Positions 33,917 to 42,505 are shown, counted from the first letter of the stretch. The stretch: 64,000 nucleotides of DNA from JAWKUK01 sp041398605 (GCA_041398605.1 JAWKUK010000008.1:248001-312000), one strand, 5' to 3'. Made by a program: numbers and translations. Notes: generated by a model from the sequence alone, not told the origin.

Positions 33917-35170
33917 TCAGAAGAACATCGTCAGCTGCGCATAGAGGACCTCGCGGTCGTCCTCGTCGCGGCCGTAGCCGACCCAGCCGTGGACGCCGTT
34001 CCCGATCGGCGTCCCGAGCATGACGTCGAGCTCGTTGTTCTTGTTCCCGGCTGCATCAAAGTTGATGTAGGCGAGGTCGATATCGAGCTTCTCCGTCGGC
34101 TTCAACTTGACGCCGAGCTGGTTCGTGATCAGCTCGCTGCGCCACGCGCCGCCGTACTGGTGCAGGAGGCCCGCCGTGTTGAAGTCGCCCGGGTTGATGT
34201 GCATCGCGCCCTCGGCGTCGGTGCGGGTCAAGGTGACCTTCTTGACGACGCCGTCGGTGACCTCGGCGAGGTCCTTCGACACGACCGCGCGGTACGCCGT
34301 GCGCGAGTCATCCGTCGCGTCGACCTCGCGCTGGGCGAACTCGACGTTCCAATCGAAGAGCGACGGGTGGTCCTCCTGCTTGCCCACCGCGCCGTGCACG
34401 GTGAGGCCGAACCACTGGTCCTCGTTGACGACGTCGCCGTCGCCGGTGCCGAGGAGCACCCACGGCTCGATCGCCTCGAGCACGTCGTTCCCGAGGCCGA
34501 TGCGGCCGGTCGCGCCGACGAAGCGCGAGCCCGTCGCGGCGGACGTCTGGGTCCCGTTGTTGTCGAACGCAAAGACCTCGAGCGCGTGCTGGTCGTCCTC
34601 GCCGAAGTGCTTCGAGAACCAAGCGCCAGTGCCAGCGGCGGGGTACTGCAAGAAGTCGCAGGAGCCGTAGACGAGGCCGGACGCGAGCGTGAAGTAGCTG
34701 CGGCCGATGCGCAGCTCCTCGCCCAGACCCAGGAGGTCCTCACTGAGGAGGTAAGCCTGGCTGATGCCGTTGAACGTCTGGCCCGAGTACGCGTCGGAGT
34801 AGGACTCCGACCCGGCGAACGTCTCGGAGAAGTTGAACTGAACGAAGGCGCGCGCCTTCTCGTTCAGCACGTAGTTCATGTTGACGCGCGCGCGGCTCGC
34901 GATCTGATCCGCGCGGCCGTTGTAGGGTGCGTCGTTCGGCGAGTCGCCCGAACGCGCACGGAACCGGATGTCACCGGTGATCGTGAGCTCGTTGGAGCGA
35001 AGGATCAGGTTCTCGCTGATGTTGCCGACCTCGGAGGGCGGCGGCGCGAAGCTGAAGCACTGCGGGCTGCCGGACTCATAGCCACACTGCGCCATGGAAG
35101 GCGACGCGAGTGCAAGGACAGAGAGAACGGGCGGCGCCAGGACGGTGAGGCCGGCACGAATCGAAGTCAT
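33917..35170 (-). CDS. Outer-membrane beta-barrel porin-like protein
   Basis: 417 residues from ATG 35168-35170 with a signal peptide ending at PSMA-QC. The mature part alternates amphipathic strands with short turns ('ELTITGDIRFRARSGDSPN', 'ARVNMNYVLNEKARAFVQFN', 'EKLDIDLAYINF') and ends in Phe (YAQLTMFF), the usual barrel C-terminal signal. It resembles the alginate-export/porin-type barrels often annotated in Planctomycetota. Substrate unknown. Upstream is the 0.7-kb gene-free region, and a small hairpin at 35343-35360 lies in the probable leader side. Confidence 0.8.
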   Translation of the reverse strand: MTSIRAGLTVLAPPVLSVLALASPSMAQCGYESGSPQCFSFAPPPSEVGNISENLILRSNELTITGDIRFRARSGDSPNDAPYNGRADQIASRARVNMNYVLNEKARAFVQFNFSETFAGSESYSDAYSGQTFNGISQAYLLSEDLLGLGEELRIGRSYFTLASGLVYGSCDFLQYPAAGTGAWFSKHFGEDDQHALEVFAFDNNGTQTSAATGSRFVGATGRIGLGNDVLEAIEPWVLLGTGDGDVVNEDQWFGLTVHGAVGKQEDHPSLFDWNVEFAQREVDATDDSRTAYRAVVSKDLAEVTDGVVKKVTLTRTDAEGAMHINPGDFNTAGLLHQYGGAWRSELITNQLGVKLKPTEKLDIDLAYINFDAAGNKNNELDVMLGTPIGNGVHGWVGYGRDEDDREVLYAQLTMFF

Positions 35171-35938
35171 GGTTTCGGTACTGGGGGGGTCCGTAGGGAG
35201 TCGCAGACCAGTCCGTTCCCGGAATCAGCTTCGAATCATGCGCGCGTCGCGTCCGAGCCGCGACTGCTCGCGCGGCGGACGAGGAAAGGGACGACCGCCC
35301 CCTTCAGCGGCAAGAAGCGTCAGCCTCTGGTCCGCGAGGGGTGTCCTCAGGTGTGAGGACGGTGGAGGGTTGAGGGTCGCAGTTCCACGGGCGGTCAGTG
35401 GATCGGGAGGGCGAGGATCGCGCAAGGGAGAAAGTCCTCGGCGTCGCGGGCCGGGGAGCATCGGATTGCGATGGCGCGCCCGCTCTGCGCCGGCGCCGCG
35501 GCGACCGTCGTGGGGCTAGGAGTCTGCGCCACAGAACGCGGTTCGCAGCGTGGTGCTCCCGTGCGTTGGAGCAAGGCGCAGCAAGCTCCTCATAGCTGGA
35601 TGCTCTTTGGGACCTCGCTGCAACGCGGCTCCGGCGCGCGGGAGCGCCTCGCTGCGAATCGCGTTTTGTGGCGCAGGCTCCTAGCGGTTGACAGGAGCGC
35701 CAAGGATCATTTCCATGCCTACGCCGTGACCGCGCACGCCCAGACCCCCCACCGGCCTCCACAGCGGAGCGCCCGCGAGGCATTCCGCTGACTGGCGATG
35801 AGCCACCTGCCGCCGTTCGCGGCAGGGCGCGCTCGGGGGCCGGTCGGTCCCCGCTCTTAGGGCCCGCCGATGTGGGCCGTGAGCGCGCCCCGCTGCGTCG
35901 ACTTCCCAGCCGCCGCACCCCCGCCCTCCCGCCGCCCC
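35171..35938. other. Gene-free region (about 0.75 kb) containing a large inverted-repeat element
   Basis: No ORF here has convincing coding character; the frames present are Arg/Ser-rich shadows. It separates the porin (minus) from the sulfur operon (plus). Contents: a 7-bp hairpin (GTCCTCA/TGAGGAC, 35343-35360) and the 171-bp element at 35515-35685. Promoters for both divergent units should lie here, but none is identifiable by eye. Confidence 0.6.
35515..35685 (+). repeat. 171-bp inverted-repeat element forming a 57-bp near-perfect hairpin
   Basis: The arms 35515-35550 and 35650-35685 pair over 36 positions. After one mismatch (35551/35649) the stem continues for 21 more pairs (35552-35572 with 35628-35648), leaving a 55-nt loop. 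Seven pairs are non-Watson-Crick, and all seven are G-U if the + strand is transcribed (they would be A-C on the other strand). The ends are GCTAGGAG ... CTCCTAGC. No target-site duplication or ORF is seen. It could be a MITE-like element or a structured RNA. Confidence 0.85.
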
Positions 35939-36655
35939 ATGCCCGCCCCCGTTGAGCCCTTTCGCGCCGCGCCCTCGCCCGGGGACGACGGGACCGACGA
36001 CCGTCCGATTCGGGCGGCGACCGTCATCGCCGAAGCCGACGCCCGCTGGGGCGCACGGTGCGGCGGATGCACTACGGCCCTGATCGGTCACGACGTCGTG
36101 CTGAGCATGCTCATGGGGCTGCGCGACGCGCCGCGCTGCGCCGCCTGCCTCGCCGCCAGCGTGGGAGACGAACTGCGGCCGTTCCTGACGCGCGCGCACG
36201 CCAACGTCCGTCGGCTCGATTGCTTCGCGGCCGGCTGGCGACACAGCGACCGCCGGCTCGCGGCCGAGCACGCGTCGTGGCCCGAAGAGCGCATGCCCGC
36301 GGCCCTGAGGCTCGCGTTGGACGAAGTCGAGCCCGACGAGGAGGGCGCGGTCGGTCACCTCCCGCCGACGGAGCGCGCCCCCGCGCCTGCGCCGACACGC
36401 TCGGTCCCGGCCCACCTGACCCCCGCCCCCCCTGAGGTCGCCGCCTCCTTCGACGCAGGCGATATGGGCTGCGGGGACTTGGTGCTCGAGCTGCGCAGCA
36501 AGCTGATGGCCCTCGCGCCCGGCGCGGTGCTCGAGGTGCGCGCGACGGACCCGGGCGCGCCCGGCGACCTGCCCGCCTGGTGTCGCGTCACGCGGCACGC
36601 GCTCGTGCACAGCGAACACCCACGCTACTGGATCCGGCGCCGCGACGACGCCTGA
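35939..36655 (+). CDS. Zinc-ribbon plus TusA-like sulfur-carrier protein
   Basis: 238 residues from ATG 35939 (an in-frame ATG at 35870 would add a Pro-rich leader). The N-terminal half has a CxxC...CxxC zinc-ribbon-like pattern ('ARCGGCTTALIG' and 'APRCAACLA'). After a Pro-rich linker, the last ~70 residues are TusA-like: 'FDAGDMGCGDLVLELRSKLM', 'LAPGAVLEVRATD' and 'DLPAWCRVTRHALV'. TusA proteins carry persulfide sulfur between enzymes. The usual CPxP is CGDL here, keeping the Cys but losing both prolines. First gene of a same-strand cluster with DsrE-like, TusA-OsmC and MetE-like genes. Confidence 0.8.
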   Translation: MPAPVEPFRAAPSPGDDGTDDRPIRAATVIAEADARWGARCGGCTTALIGHDVVLSMLMGLRDAPRCAACLAASVGDELRPFLTRAHANVRRLDCFAAGWRHSDRRLAAEHASWPEERMPAALRLALDEVEPDEEGAVGHLPPTERAPAPAPTRSVPAHLTPAPPEVAASFDAGDMGCGDLVLELRSKLMALAPGAVLEVRATDPGAPGDLPAWCRVTRHALVHSEHPRYWIRRRDDA

Positions 36656-36691
36656 GCCCCTCCCTTCAACTCCCTACGAATCGACCACGTT

Positions 36692-37054
36692 ATGGCCAAC
36701 CGTTTCTGCATCAGCCTGACCTCCGCGAAGAACGACACCGACAAGGCGACCGTCGCGTTTGTCGTCGCGAACGCCGCCGCCGCCTCCGAGAAGGAGACGC
36801 TCGTCTTCCTCAGCACCGAGGCCGTGCACCTGTCGCAGGCCGGCTATGCCGACGACATCCACGAGGAGGGCTTTGCCAAGCTCGCAGAGCTCATGGCCAA
36901 CTTCGTCAAGGCCGGCGGCAAGATCTGGGTGTGCTCGCCGTGCTTCAAGAAGCGCGGGCTCGACGAGTCGAAGCTGATCCCCGGCGCGACGATCGTCGGC
37001 GGCGCGAGCCTCGTCGAGTTCCTTTCGACGGGCGCGCCGAGCCTCTCCTACTGA
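36692..37054 (+). CDS. DsrE/F-like sulfur-relay protein
   Basis: 120 residues from ATG 36692, 36 bp after the TusA-like gene. The fold pattern is DsrE-like: 'NRFCISLTSAKNDTDKATVA' (strand-helix), 'TLVFLSTEAVHLSQAGY', 'FAKLAELMANFVKAGGKIWV' and 'GATIVGGASLVEFLS'. A C-S-P-C pair in 'IWVCSPCFKKRGL' sits where DsrE/TusD family members carry their persulfide Cys. Family members accept and pass sulfane sulfur, often to or from TusA, in the cytoplasm. Flanked by two TusA-containing proteins, it very likely exchanges sulfur with them. Confidence 0.85.
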   Translation: MANRFCISLTSAKNDTDKATVAFVVANAAAASEKETLVFLSTEAVHLSQAGYADDIHEEGFAKLAELMANFVKAGGKIWVCSPCFKKRGLDESKLIPGATIVGGASLVEFLSTGAPSLSY

Positions 37055-37157
37055 GTCTCTTCTCGTGGTCCGCTTACACTGAGCTGGGCGGCGAGCTCCA
37101 ACCCCAGCGGCGACCTGCGGGGGCGGCGCGATTCCACGCGGCCCGCCCCCACGCGCG

Positions 37158-37895
37158 ATGAGCGAAACGCCCTCACCCGACGCCGTCTGCGATGGCGGCG
37201 ACCTCGACTGCGGCAGCGGCTTGCTGCTGATCATCCGCGAAGCGATGCAGCCGCTCGCCCCAGGCGGCTTGCTCGAGGTGCGCAGCCGCGAGTCCAGCGT
37301 CGCGGTCGACTTGCCGGCCTGGTGCCGCCTCGTGGGACATGACCTCATCGAGGCGACCCCGTTCGTCACGTCGGGCCCGCAGCCCGGCGCGAGCTACTTC
37401 GTGCGCAAGAAGCTGGCGGAGGACGAGGCCCTCGCGGCGGACCTCGAGCGCGCGCGCGCGCACGTCTGGACGGTCCGCGCGCGCGCACGCGAGGGCATGG
37501 GCGCGCGCCTCTTCGCGCGCAACCATGCGTTCGACGTCGGGCAACCCGCGAGCTTCGACACCGCGGACGCAGCGCCGAGCGCCGTCGAATATCTCCTGGG
37601 CGCGCTCGCTGGGTGCCTCGCCGTCGGCATGCGCTGGCGCGCGGTTCGGCGCGGCATCGAGGTCTTCGAGCTCGAGGTCAGCCTGCGCGCGCGCCTCGAC
37701 GACCCGCTCGTGTTCCTCGGCCTCTCGAGCGCAGGGCGCTCGGGCCTCGCAGGCGTCGAAGGTCGCCTCTTCATCGACGCCGTCGCCGACGACGACGTCC
37801 TCGACGAGCTGTGGCGCGAGACGCTGCAGCGCTCCCCCGTGGCCGCCACGCTCGAAGGCCACGTCCCCCTCACCATCGAACGCAGGTCCCACTGA
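37158..37895 (+). CDS. TusA-OsmC fusion protein
   Basis: 245 residues from ATG 37158. Residues about 10-85 are TusA-like ('GGDLDCGSGLLLIIREAMQP', 'VDLPAWCRLVGHDLIEA'). As in the first gene, the active Cys is kept but CPxP is replaced (CGSG). Residues about 105-242 are OsmC-like ('NHAFDVGQPASFDTADAAPS', 'EYLLGALAGCLAVGM', 'LEVSLRARLDD'). The first OsmC Cys (AGC) is present. The second position reads RSPVAATL, a Ser where peroxidatic OsmC proteins have Cys, so thiol-peroxidase activity is doubtful. Its TGA overlaps the ATG of the next gene (TGATG), so the two are translationally coupled. Confidence 0.88.
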   Translation: MSETPSPDAVCDGGDLDCGSGLLLIIREAMQPLAPGGLLEVRSRESSVAVDLPAWCRLVGHDLIEATPFVTSGPQPGASYFVRKKLAEDEALAADLERARAHVWTVRARAREGMGARLFARNHAFDVGQPASFDTADAAPSAVEYLLGALAGCLAVGMRWRAVRRGIEVFELEVSLRARLDDPLVFLGLSSAGRSGLAGVEGRLFIDAVADDDVLDELWRETLQRSPVAATLEGHVPLTIERRSH

Positions 37896-39037
37896 TGCGC
37901 GCCGTGCTGCCCCGCTTCCCTGTCACGACCGTCGGGAGCTGGCCGCGCTCTCAAGCGCTGCTGCTGGCGATGAAGCGCCGCGCCCCGGAGCTGCCGCGGC
38001 TGCAGGACGAGGCCGTCCTCGCGGCGCTGCGCGCGCAAGAAGCGGCCGGCGCCGACATCGTCACGGACGGCGAGCAACGACGCGACAACTTCACGTCGTT
38101 CCTCTCCGAGCGCGTCGAGGGCTTCGAGCGCATGTCGATGGCCGACCTGCTCGACCACGTCGAGGACAAGAGCGCGTTCGAGTCGCTGCTGCAGACGCTC
38201 GACGTCCCGGCGTACGCGATCCGCAACAACGTCGCCGTCGGGCGCCTCCGCGCCGTCAAGCCGCTCGTGCTCGACGACTACCTGTTCCTGCGCGAGCACA
38301 CCGACAAGCCGATCAAGGTGACGCTGCCGGGCCCCTACATCCTCGTGCGCTCGGCGTGGGTCGAGGCGCTCTCGCGGCGCGCGTTCGCGAGCCGCGACGA
38401 GCTGTGTGACGACGTCGTCGCGCTGCTGCGGGCCGAGCTGCAAGCGCTCGCCGAAGCTGGCGCCGACGTGGTCCAATTCGACGAACCGGTCCTGACGGAG
38501 CTCGTCTTCGCCGGCAAGTCGAACACACACACGTTCATGTGCGCGGCGCTCGCGGCCAGCGCCGACCCGGGCGGCGAGCTCGAGCTCGCGGTCGACTTGA
38601 TGAACCGCGTCGTCGATGGGGTCGAAGGCCCGCTGCGCGCCGTGCACGTCTGCCGCGGCAACTGGAGCCGCGACGAGTCGGTGCTGCTCAAAGGCAGCTA
38701 CGACGAGCTGATGCCGCACCTCGCGCGCATGCACGTCGACCAGTTCGTGCTCGAGTACGCGACGCCGCGGGCGGGCGACCAAGCGCTGCTCGCGGGCCTG
38801 CCGGCGACGTCGCACATCGGCTTCGGCGTGGTGAACCCCCGCACGAGCGAGCTCGAAGACCCGCAGGCGATCGCCGCGCGCGTGCGCGCGCTCGCCGCGA
38901 CGCTCGGCCACGAGCGCATCCACCTGAACCCGGACTGCGGCTTCGGGACGTTCGCAGAGCGCCCGATGAACTCCGCTGACTGCGCGGCCGACAAGGTGCG
39001 TGTCCTCGCAGAGGCCGCCGCCCTGCTGCGCGGGTAG
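37895..39037 (+). CDS. MetE-like cobalamin-independent methyltransferase without the N-terminal folate domain
   Basis: 380 residues from ATG 37895, overlapping the upstream stop. It is a single TIM barrel of the MetE C-terminal family (PF01717): 'TTVGSWPRSQALLLAMKR', 'AGADIVTDGEQRRDNF', 'IKVTLPGPYIL', 'AGADVVQFDEPVLTEL' and the zinc-ligand regions 'AVHVCRGNWS' and 'LNPDCGFGTF'. Full MetE is about 750 residues, so this is a 'core-MetE'. Known relatives make methionine from homocysteine with a non-folate methyl donor, or act on other thiols. Coupling to TusA-OsmC and DsrE genes suggests its thiol substrate is delivered or made by that sulfur relay (inference). Confidence 0.88.
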   Translation: MRAVLPRFPVTTVGSWPRSQALLLAMKRRAPELPRLQDEAVLAALRAQEAAGADIVTDGEQRRDNFTSFLSERVEGFERMSMADLLDHVEDKSAFESLLQTLDVPAYAIRNNVAVGRLRAVKPLVLDDYLFLREHTDKPIKVTLPGPYILVRSAWVEALSRRAFASRDELCDDVVALLRAELQALAEAGADVVQFDEPVLTELVFAGKSNTHTFMCAALAASADPGGELELAVDLMNRVVDGVEGPLRAVHVCRGNWSRDESVLLKGSYDELMPHLARMHVDQFVLEYATPRAGDQALLAGLPATSHIGFGVVNPRTSELEDPQAIAARVRALAATLGHERIHLNPDCGFGTFAERPMNSADCAADKVRVLAEAAALLRG

Positions 39038-39061
39038 GGCCGCCCCGCGGGGACGACGCGG

Positions 39062-40378
39062 TCAGCGATACTCCTTGACGACGACGGGCGGCACGCCGCC
39101 TTGCGCCGCCGCCAAGTCGCGATACGCCACGAAGACGCGCCCGGACGGCCCGATCGCGAGCGAGACCGAGTCGGCTTCGCCCGCGCTCGCGCCTTGCGCC
39201 TCGCCGTTCGGGAGCACGCTCAAGAGCTCCGGCCAGGTCTGCGAGGCCGCGTGGAAGCGCCGCACGACGATGCGGCCGCCGTACGCGGCCCCATTCGCGC
39301 GGTACGCGATCAGCGGCTGGTCGAACGGGTCGAACTCCATCTGCGCCCAGTCGCGGTACTGCATGCCCGGCAGGTCACCAAACCCGACGGACGGGAACGC
39401 CGGCGCCCAAACCGAGGTCAACAGCGTCGGGCCGAGCTCGAGCCGGCTGAAGACAAACTGCGCGCCCGTGAAGTAGATGACGTGGGGCCGGTCGTTGTGG
39501 TCGAGGCGCAGGTGGAGGTTGCGCGCGTCACCGATGGTAAAGCCGGGAGCGCCGACGGGCTCCCAGAGGTCGCGCAAGGCGTCATAGCGCGCCGCCACCG
39601 CGCGCCGCCCATAGGTCTCGTCTCGCCAAACCGACCACACCGTGCCGCTCCGATCGACCTCGACGTTGTTGTGCCACGTCTCGCGCCCGCCGGAGAACCC
39701 GGGCGCGCCGAGGTAGCGGCTCGTCCAAGCGCCTTGCGCGTTGCGCTCGAACTTCATGACCGAGTTCCGGCCGAAGTGCTCTTGCTGCCGCCGCACGCCG
39801 TTCTCGATGCGCAGGATACCGTCATCGAACGCGACGATCGGGTCGCCGCTCGGGGTGAGCGCGAGGTCCGGGCAATGGGCCTGGCCCATGCTGAGCGCCG
39901 GCCCGCCCAGCGTCAGCCATTGCTGCGCCGACGCCTCGAACCCTCGGACGTTCAGCCCGCGCTGATCGTAGGAGACGGTCTCCGCGCCATAGTCGAGGCT
40001 CGCGACAAACGGCGCCCCGTTGAGGTCGGTCGTAAGCGAGTTGAAGAACGAACGGTCCTCGCTCGCGCCATAACGCGGACCGACGAGGACCCACGCGTCC
40101 TGCGCCGCGTCATAGCGCATCACCGTGAGCTGCCCACACCCGCCGGCGACCGTGCAGTCCTCGAAGGCGATCCAGACGCGGTCGAAGCGATCGACGTGCA
40201 GCCTCGGGTCTGTCGCAGGTTCGGTGGTGACCGGCCGCCCGAGCGAGCGCCACGTACGCTGCGCCAGGGCCCCTTGCGACGACTGCAGGGCCGCGCCAAG
40301 GACCAAGAGTGCCGGCGCGAAGCGTGCCGAGCGGCCGGAATGCGGGAGCTTCAAAGCCTGATTTGAGTGACGCGACAT
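39062..40378 (-). CDS. Secreted beta-propeller-like (BNR/sialidase-type) protein of unknown function
   Basis: 438 residues from ATG 40376-40378, with a long n-region and signal ('FAPALLVLGAALQSSQGALA'). Repeated patterns of the sort 'HVDRFDRVWIAFED', 'LTPSGDPIVAFDDG', 'VDRSGTVWSVWRDE', 'LDHNDRPHVIYFTG' and 'IGPSGRVFVAYRDL' recur at about 50-60 residue spacing. These are Asp-box-like blades of a six- or seven-bladed propeller. No catalytic residues can be assigned. It converges on the MetE-like gene, with a 10-bp palindrome (39043-39052) in the 24-bp gap. Confidence 0.7.
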   Translation of the reverse strand: MSRHSNQALKLPHSGRSARFAPALLVLGAALQSSQGALAQRTWRSLGRPVTTEPATDPRLHVDRFDRVWIAFEDCTVAGGCGQLTVMRYDAAQDAWVLVGPRYGASEDRSFFNSLTTDLNGAPFVASLDYGAETVSYDQRGLNVRGFEASAQQWLTLGGPALSMGQAHCPDLALTPSGDPIVAFDDGILRIENGVRRQQEHFGRNSVMKFERNAQGAWTSRYLGAPGFSGGRETWHNNVEVDRSGTVWSVWRDETYGRRAVAARYDALRDLWEPVGAPGFTIGDARNLHLRLDHNDRPHVIYFTGAQFVFSRLELGPTLLTSVWAPAFPSVGFGDLPGMQYRDWAQMEFDPFDQPLIAYRANGAAYGGRIVVRRFHAASQTWPELLSVLPNGEAQGASAGEADSVSLAIGPSGRVFVAYRDLAAAQGGVPPVVVKEYR

Positions 40379-40579
40379 GCGAGCGGGCGCCTTCCTTCCT
40401 GACCGTCTTCGCGTCGATCCTCGGCGCGAGCGCTGGAACCTATCCACACCCCAGGTGGTTGGCGAGCGGATTCGAGGGCGCGGAGCGCGCGCGCGACGCC
40501 CGGACGGCGCCAGGGCCCCCCGGCTCGCGTCGGCCCGCGGCTGACGTACCGATCTGGGACGACCCGCAGGGCTCCCTAG

Positions 40580-40629
40580 GGAGGTCCCGCTCGGCGCCGG
40601 GGCCGGGGTGGCACGGGTCAGGGACCTCC
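40580..40629 (+). promoter_or_regulatory. Inverted repeat in the leader region of the SLC13 gene
   Basis: GGAGGTCCC (40580-40588) and GGGACCTCC (40621-40629) are perfect 9-bp complements separated by 32 nt, ending 44 bp before the SLC13 start. This could be a leader hairpin or an operator; nothing else identifies it. The rest of the 295-bp gap holds nothing I can name. Confidence 0.3.
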
Positions 40630-40673
40630 AGGATTGGAACCGCGCCCAGACGCGCGCATGATGTCGGGCACGC

Positions 40674-42500
40674 ATGTCGAATGACCAGCTGACGGTCCTT
40701 GCGATCCTCGGATCCGCGGTGCTCCTCTTCGTCCGCCGCGTGCGCGTCGACCTGGTGGCGGTGCTCGTCGTGCTGGCGCTGACCTTGACGGGGATCTGCA
40801 CCCCTGCGCGCGCCGTCGCAGGCTTTGGCAGCACCGTCGTCGTGATGATCGCGAGCCTGCTCGTGGTCGGGGACGCCCTCGCGCGGACGGGCGTGGCCAA
40901 CGTCGTCGGGGGCTGGATCGCGCGTATCGGGCGCGGGAACGAGGGCCGCACGCGGACCACGATCATCCTCGCCTCCGGCCTGCTCGGCAGCGTGATGAAC
41001 TCGACGGCAGTGGTCGCGCTGTTCCTGCCCGTCGTGATCCGCGTCGGCCAGGAGCAGCGGATCCCGCCGGGGCGCCTCCTCTTGCCCCTCGCCTACGGCG
41101 TGCTCATCAGCGGCATGATGACGCTGATCGGCACCGCGCCGAACCTGATCGTGCACGCGGAGCTGCTCAGCCGGCACGCCGAAGGGTTCCACTTCTTCGA
41201 CTTCACGCCGATCGGAGCCGCCGTGCTGATCGCCGCGGCGCTCTCCTTCGGCGTCGGCGCGCGGTACCTCCTGCCGGCCCCGCCGGAGAGCCGGGCGCAG
41301 CAGCGGCGGCCGCGGATGCACGAGCTCTGGGGTCAGTTCGTCCCCGACAGCGAGATGACGCGCCTGACGCTCAGCGCGCGCTCGCCGCTCATCGGCAAGC
41401 GGCTCTCCGAGGCCGCGCTCGGGAGCCGCTTCGGGGTCTGGGCGCTCGCGATCGAGCGGCCCAACTTGAGGGCGCTGACGCGGCACGCGAGCCTCCAACC
41501 GAACCAGCACATGACGCTGCAGGTCGGCGACGTGCTGACCGTCGCCGGCACGGGCGAGCGCTTGGCAGCCCTCGGGGCCGAGCCGGGCATCACCAGCGCG
41601 CCGCTGTCCGCGCGGAACTTCGCGCACCTCGACCGTGACCTCGGCGTCGCGGTCGTCGTCATTCCGCCGGACTCGGAGCTCATTGGGAAGACGCTGACCG
41701 AGGCCTCGTTCCGCGCGCGGCACAACCTGTACGTCGCCGGTGTGCGGCGCGACGGCGAGCCGTTGTCCGACTTCGCGCACGTCGCGCTGCGCACCTCGGA
41801 CAGCCTCCTCGTCATGGGGCCGTGGACGCGCATCGCGAAGCTGCAGGAAGAGCTGCGCGACTTCGTCGTGTTGACGCTGCCCGCCGAGCTCGCGACGGCG
41901 GCGCACGAGCGCGCGCGCATGCCCATCGCGCTCCTCATCGTCGCCCTGATGGTCGTCGCGTCGGCGCTCGGCATCCTGCCGGTGATGACGAGCGCCCTCG
42001 CGGCCGCTGTGCTGCTCGTCATCACGCGCTGCATCCCGATCTCCGAGGCCTACCGCGGCATCCAGCTCAGCAGCTTGGTCCTGATCGCAGGGATGCTGCC
42101 CCTCGCGCAGGCGCTGTCGGACACGGGCCTCTTGAAGCTCGCGGTGGAGGGCATGACCGCGCTCATGTCCGGCGCCAGCCCGCGCGCCATGATCGCGATG
42201 GTCTTCCTGACGACCGCAGGCCTCGGCTCGATCGTCTCGAACTCGGCGACCGCGGTCCTGATGGGCCCGATCGCGATCGGGCTCGCGGAGGCGACCGGTG
42301 TGCAGCCGCAGGCGTTTGCCATGACCGTCGCGATCGCCGCGTCTTCCGCGTACCTCACGCCGATGGCCTCGCCCGTCATGACGCTGGTCGTCGAGCCCGG
42401 CGGCTACGTGCCGAAGGACTTCATGCGCGCCGGCATGCCCTTGATGCTCGCCACGCTCGCGATCTGCGTCGCGCTGATTCCGTGGCTCTTCCCCCTCTGA
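40674..42500 (+). CDS. SLC13/DASS-family anion permease with two TrkA-C domains
   Basis: 608 residues from ATG 40674. Hydrophobic N- and C-terminal halves flank a soluble middle. The first half has 'GSVMNSTAVVALFLPVV' and 'LIGTAPNLIVHAELL', and the second has 'SIVSNSATAVLMGPIAIGL' and 'AYLTPMASPVMTLVVEPGG'. These are the paired SNT-type substrate and sodium loops of this family. Residues about 220-400 contain two TrkA-C (RCK_C) domains ('SPLIGKRLSEAALGSRFG', 'SELIGKTLTEASFRARHNL'). Family members carry sulfate, phosphate or dicarboxylates across the inner membrane. With a sulfatase two genes downstream, sulfate is a reasonable but unproven substrate. The kinase gene follows 14 bp later. Confidence 0.9.
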   Translation: MSNDQLTVLAILGSAVLLFVRRVRVDLVAVLVVLALTLTGICTPARAVAGFGSTVVVMIASLLVVGDALARTGVANVVGGWIARIGRGNEGRTRTTIILASGLLGSVMNSTAVVALFLPVVIRVGQEQRIPPGRLLLPLAYGVLISGMMTLIGTAPNLIVHAELLSRHAEGFHFFDFTPIGAAVLIAAALSFGVGARYLLPAPPESRAQQRRPRMHELWGQFVPDSEMTRLTLSARSPLIGKRLSEAALGSRFGVWALAIERPNLRALTRHASLQPNQHMTLQVGDVLTVAGTGERLAALGAEPGITSAPLSARNFAHLDRDLGVAVVVIPPDSELIGKTLTEASFRARHNLYVAGVRRDGEPLSDFAHVALRTSDSLLVMGPWTRIAKLQEELRDFVVLTLPAELATAAHERARMPIALLIVALMVVASALGILPVMTSALAAAVLLVITRCIPISEAYRGIQLSSLVLIAGMLPLAQALSDTGLLKLAVEGMTALMSGASPRAMIAMVFLTTAGLGSIVSNSATAVLMGPIAIGLAEATGVQPQAFAMTVAIAASSAYLTPMASPVMTLVVEPGGYVPKDFMRAGMPLMLATLAICVALIPWLFPL

Positions 42501-42505
42501 ACGCC

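Noticed and set aside
33563..35356. 597-residue + strand frame opposite the porin gene
   Set aside because: Antisense to a barrel protein with signal peptide and C-terminal Phe; Val/Glu/Arg-rich shadow.
35515..35685. Integron attC site or insertion sequence
   Set aside because: No integrase or transposase gene, no attC core motifs and no obvious target duplication at the ends.
35304..35918. 204-residue minus-strand frame across the gene-free region
   Set aside because: Arg/Ser/Pro-rich, spans the 171-bp hairpin, no RBS and no recognisable domain.
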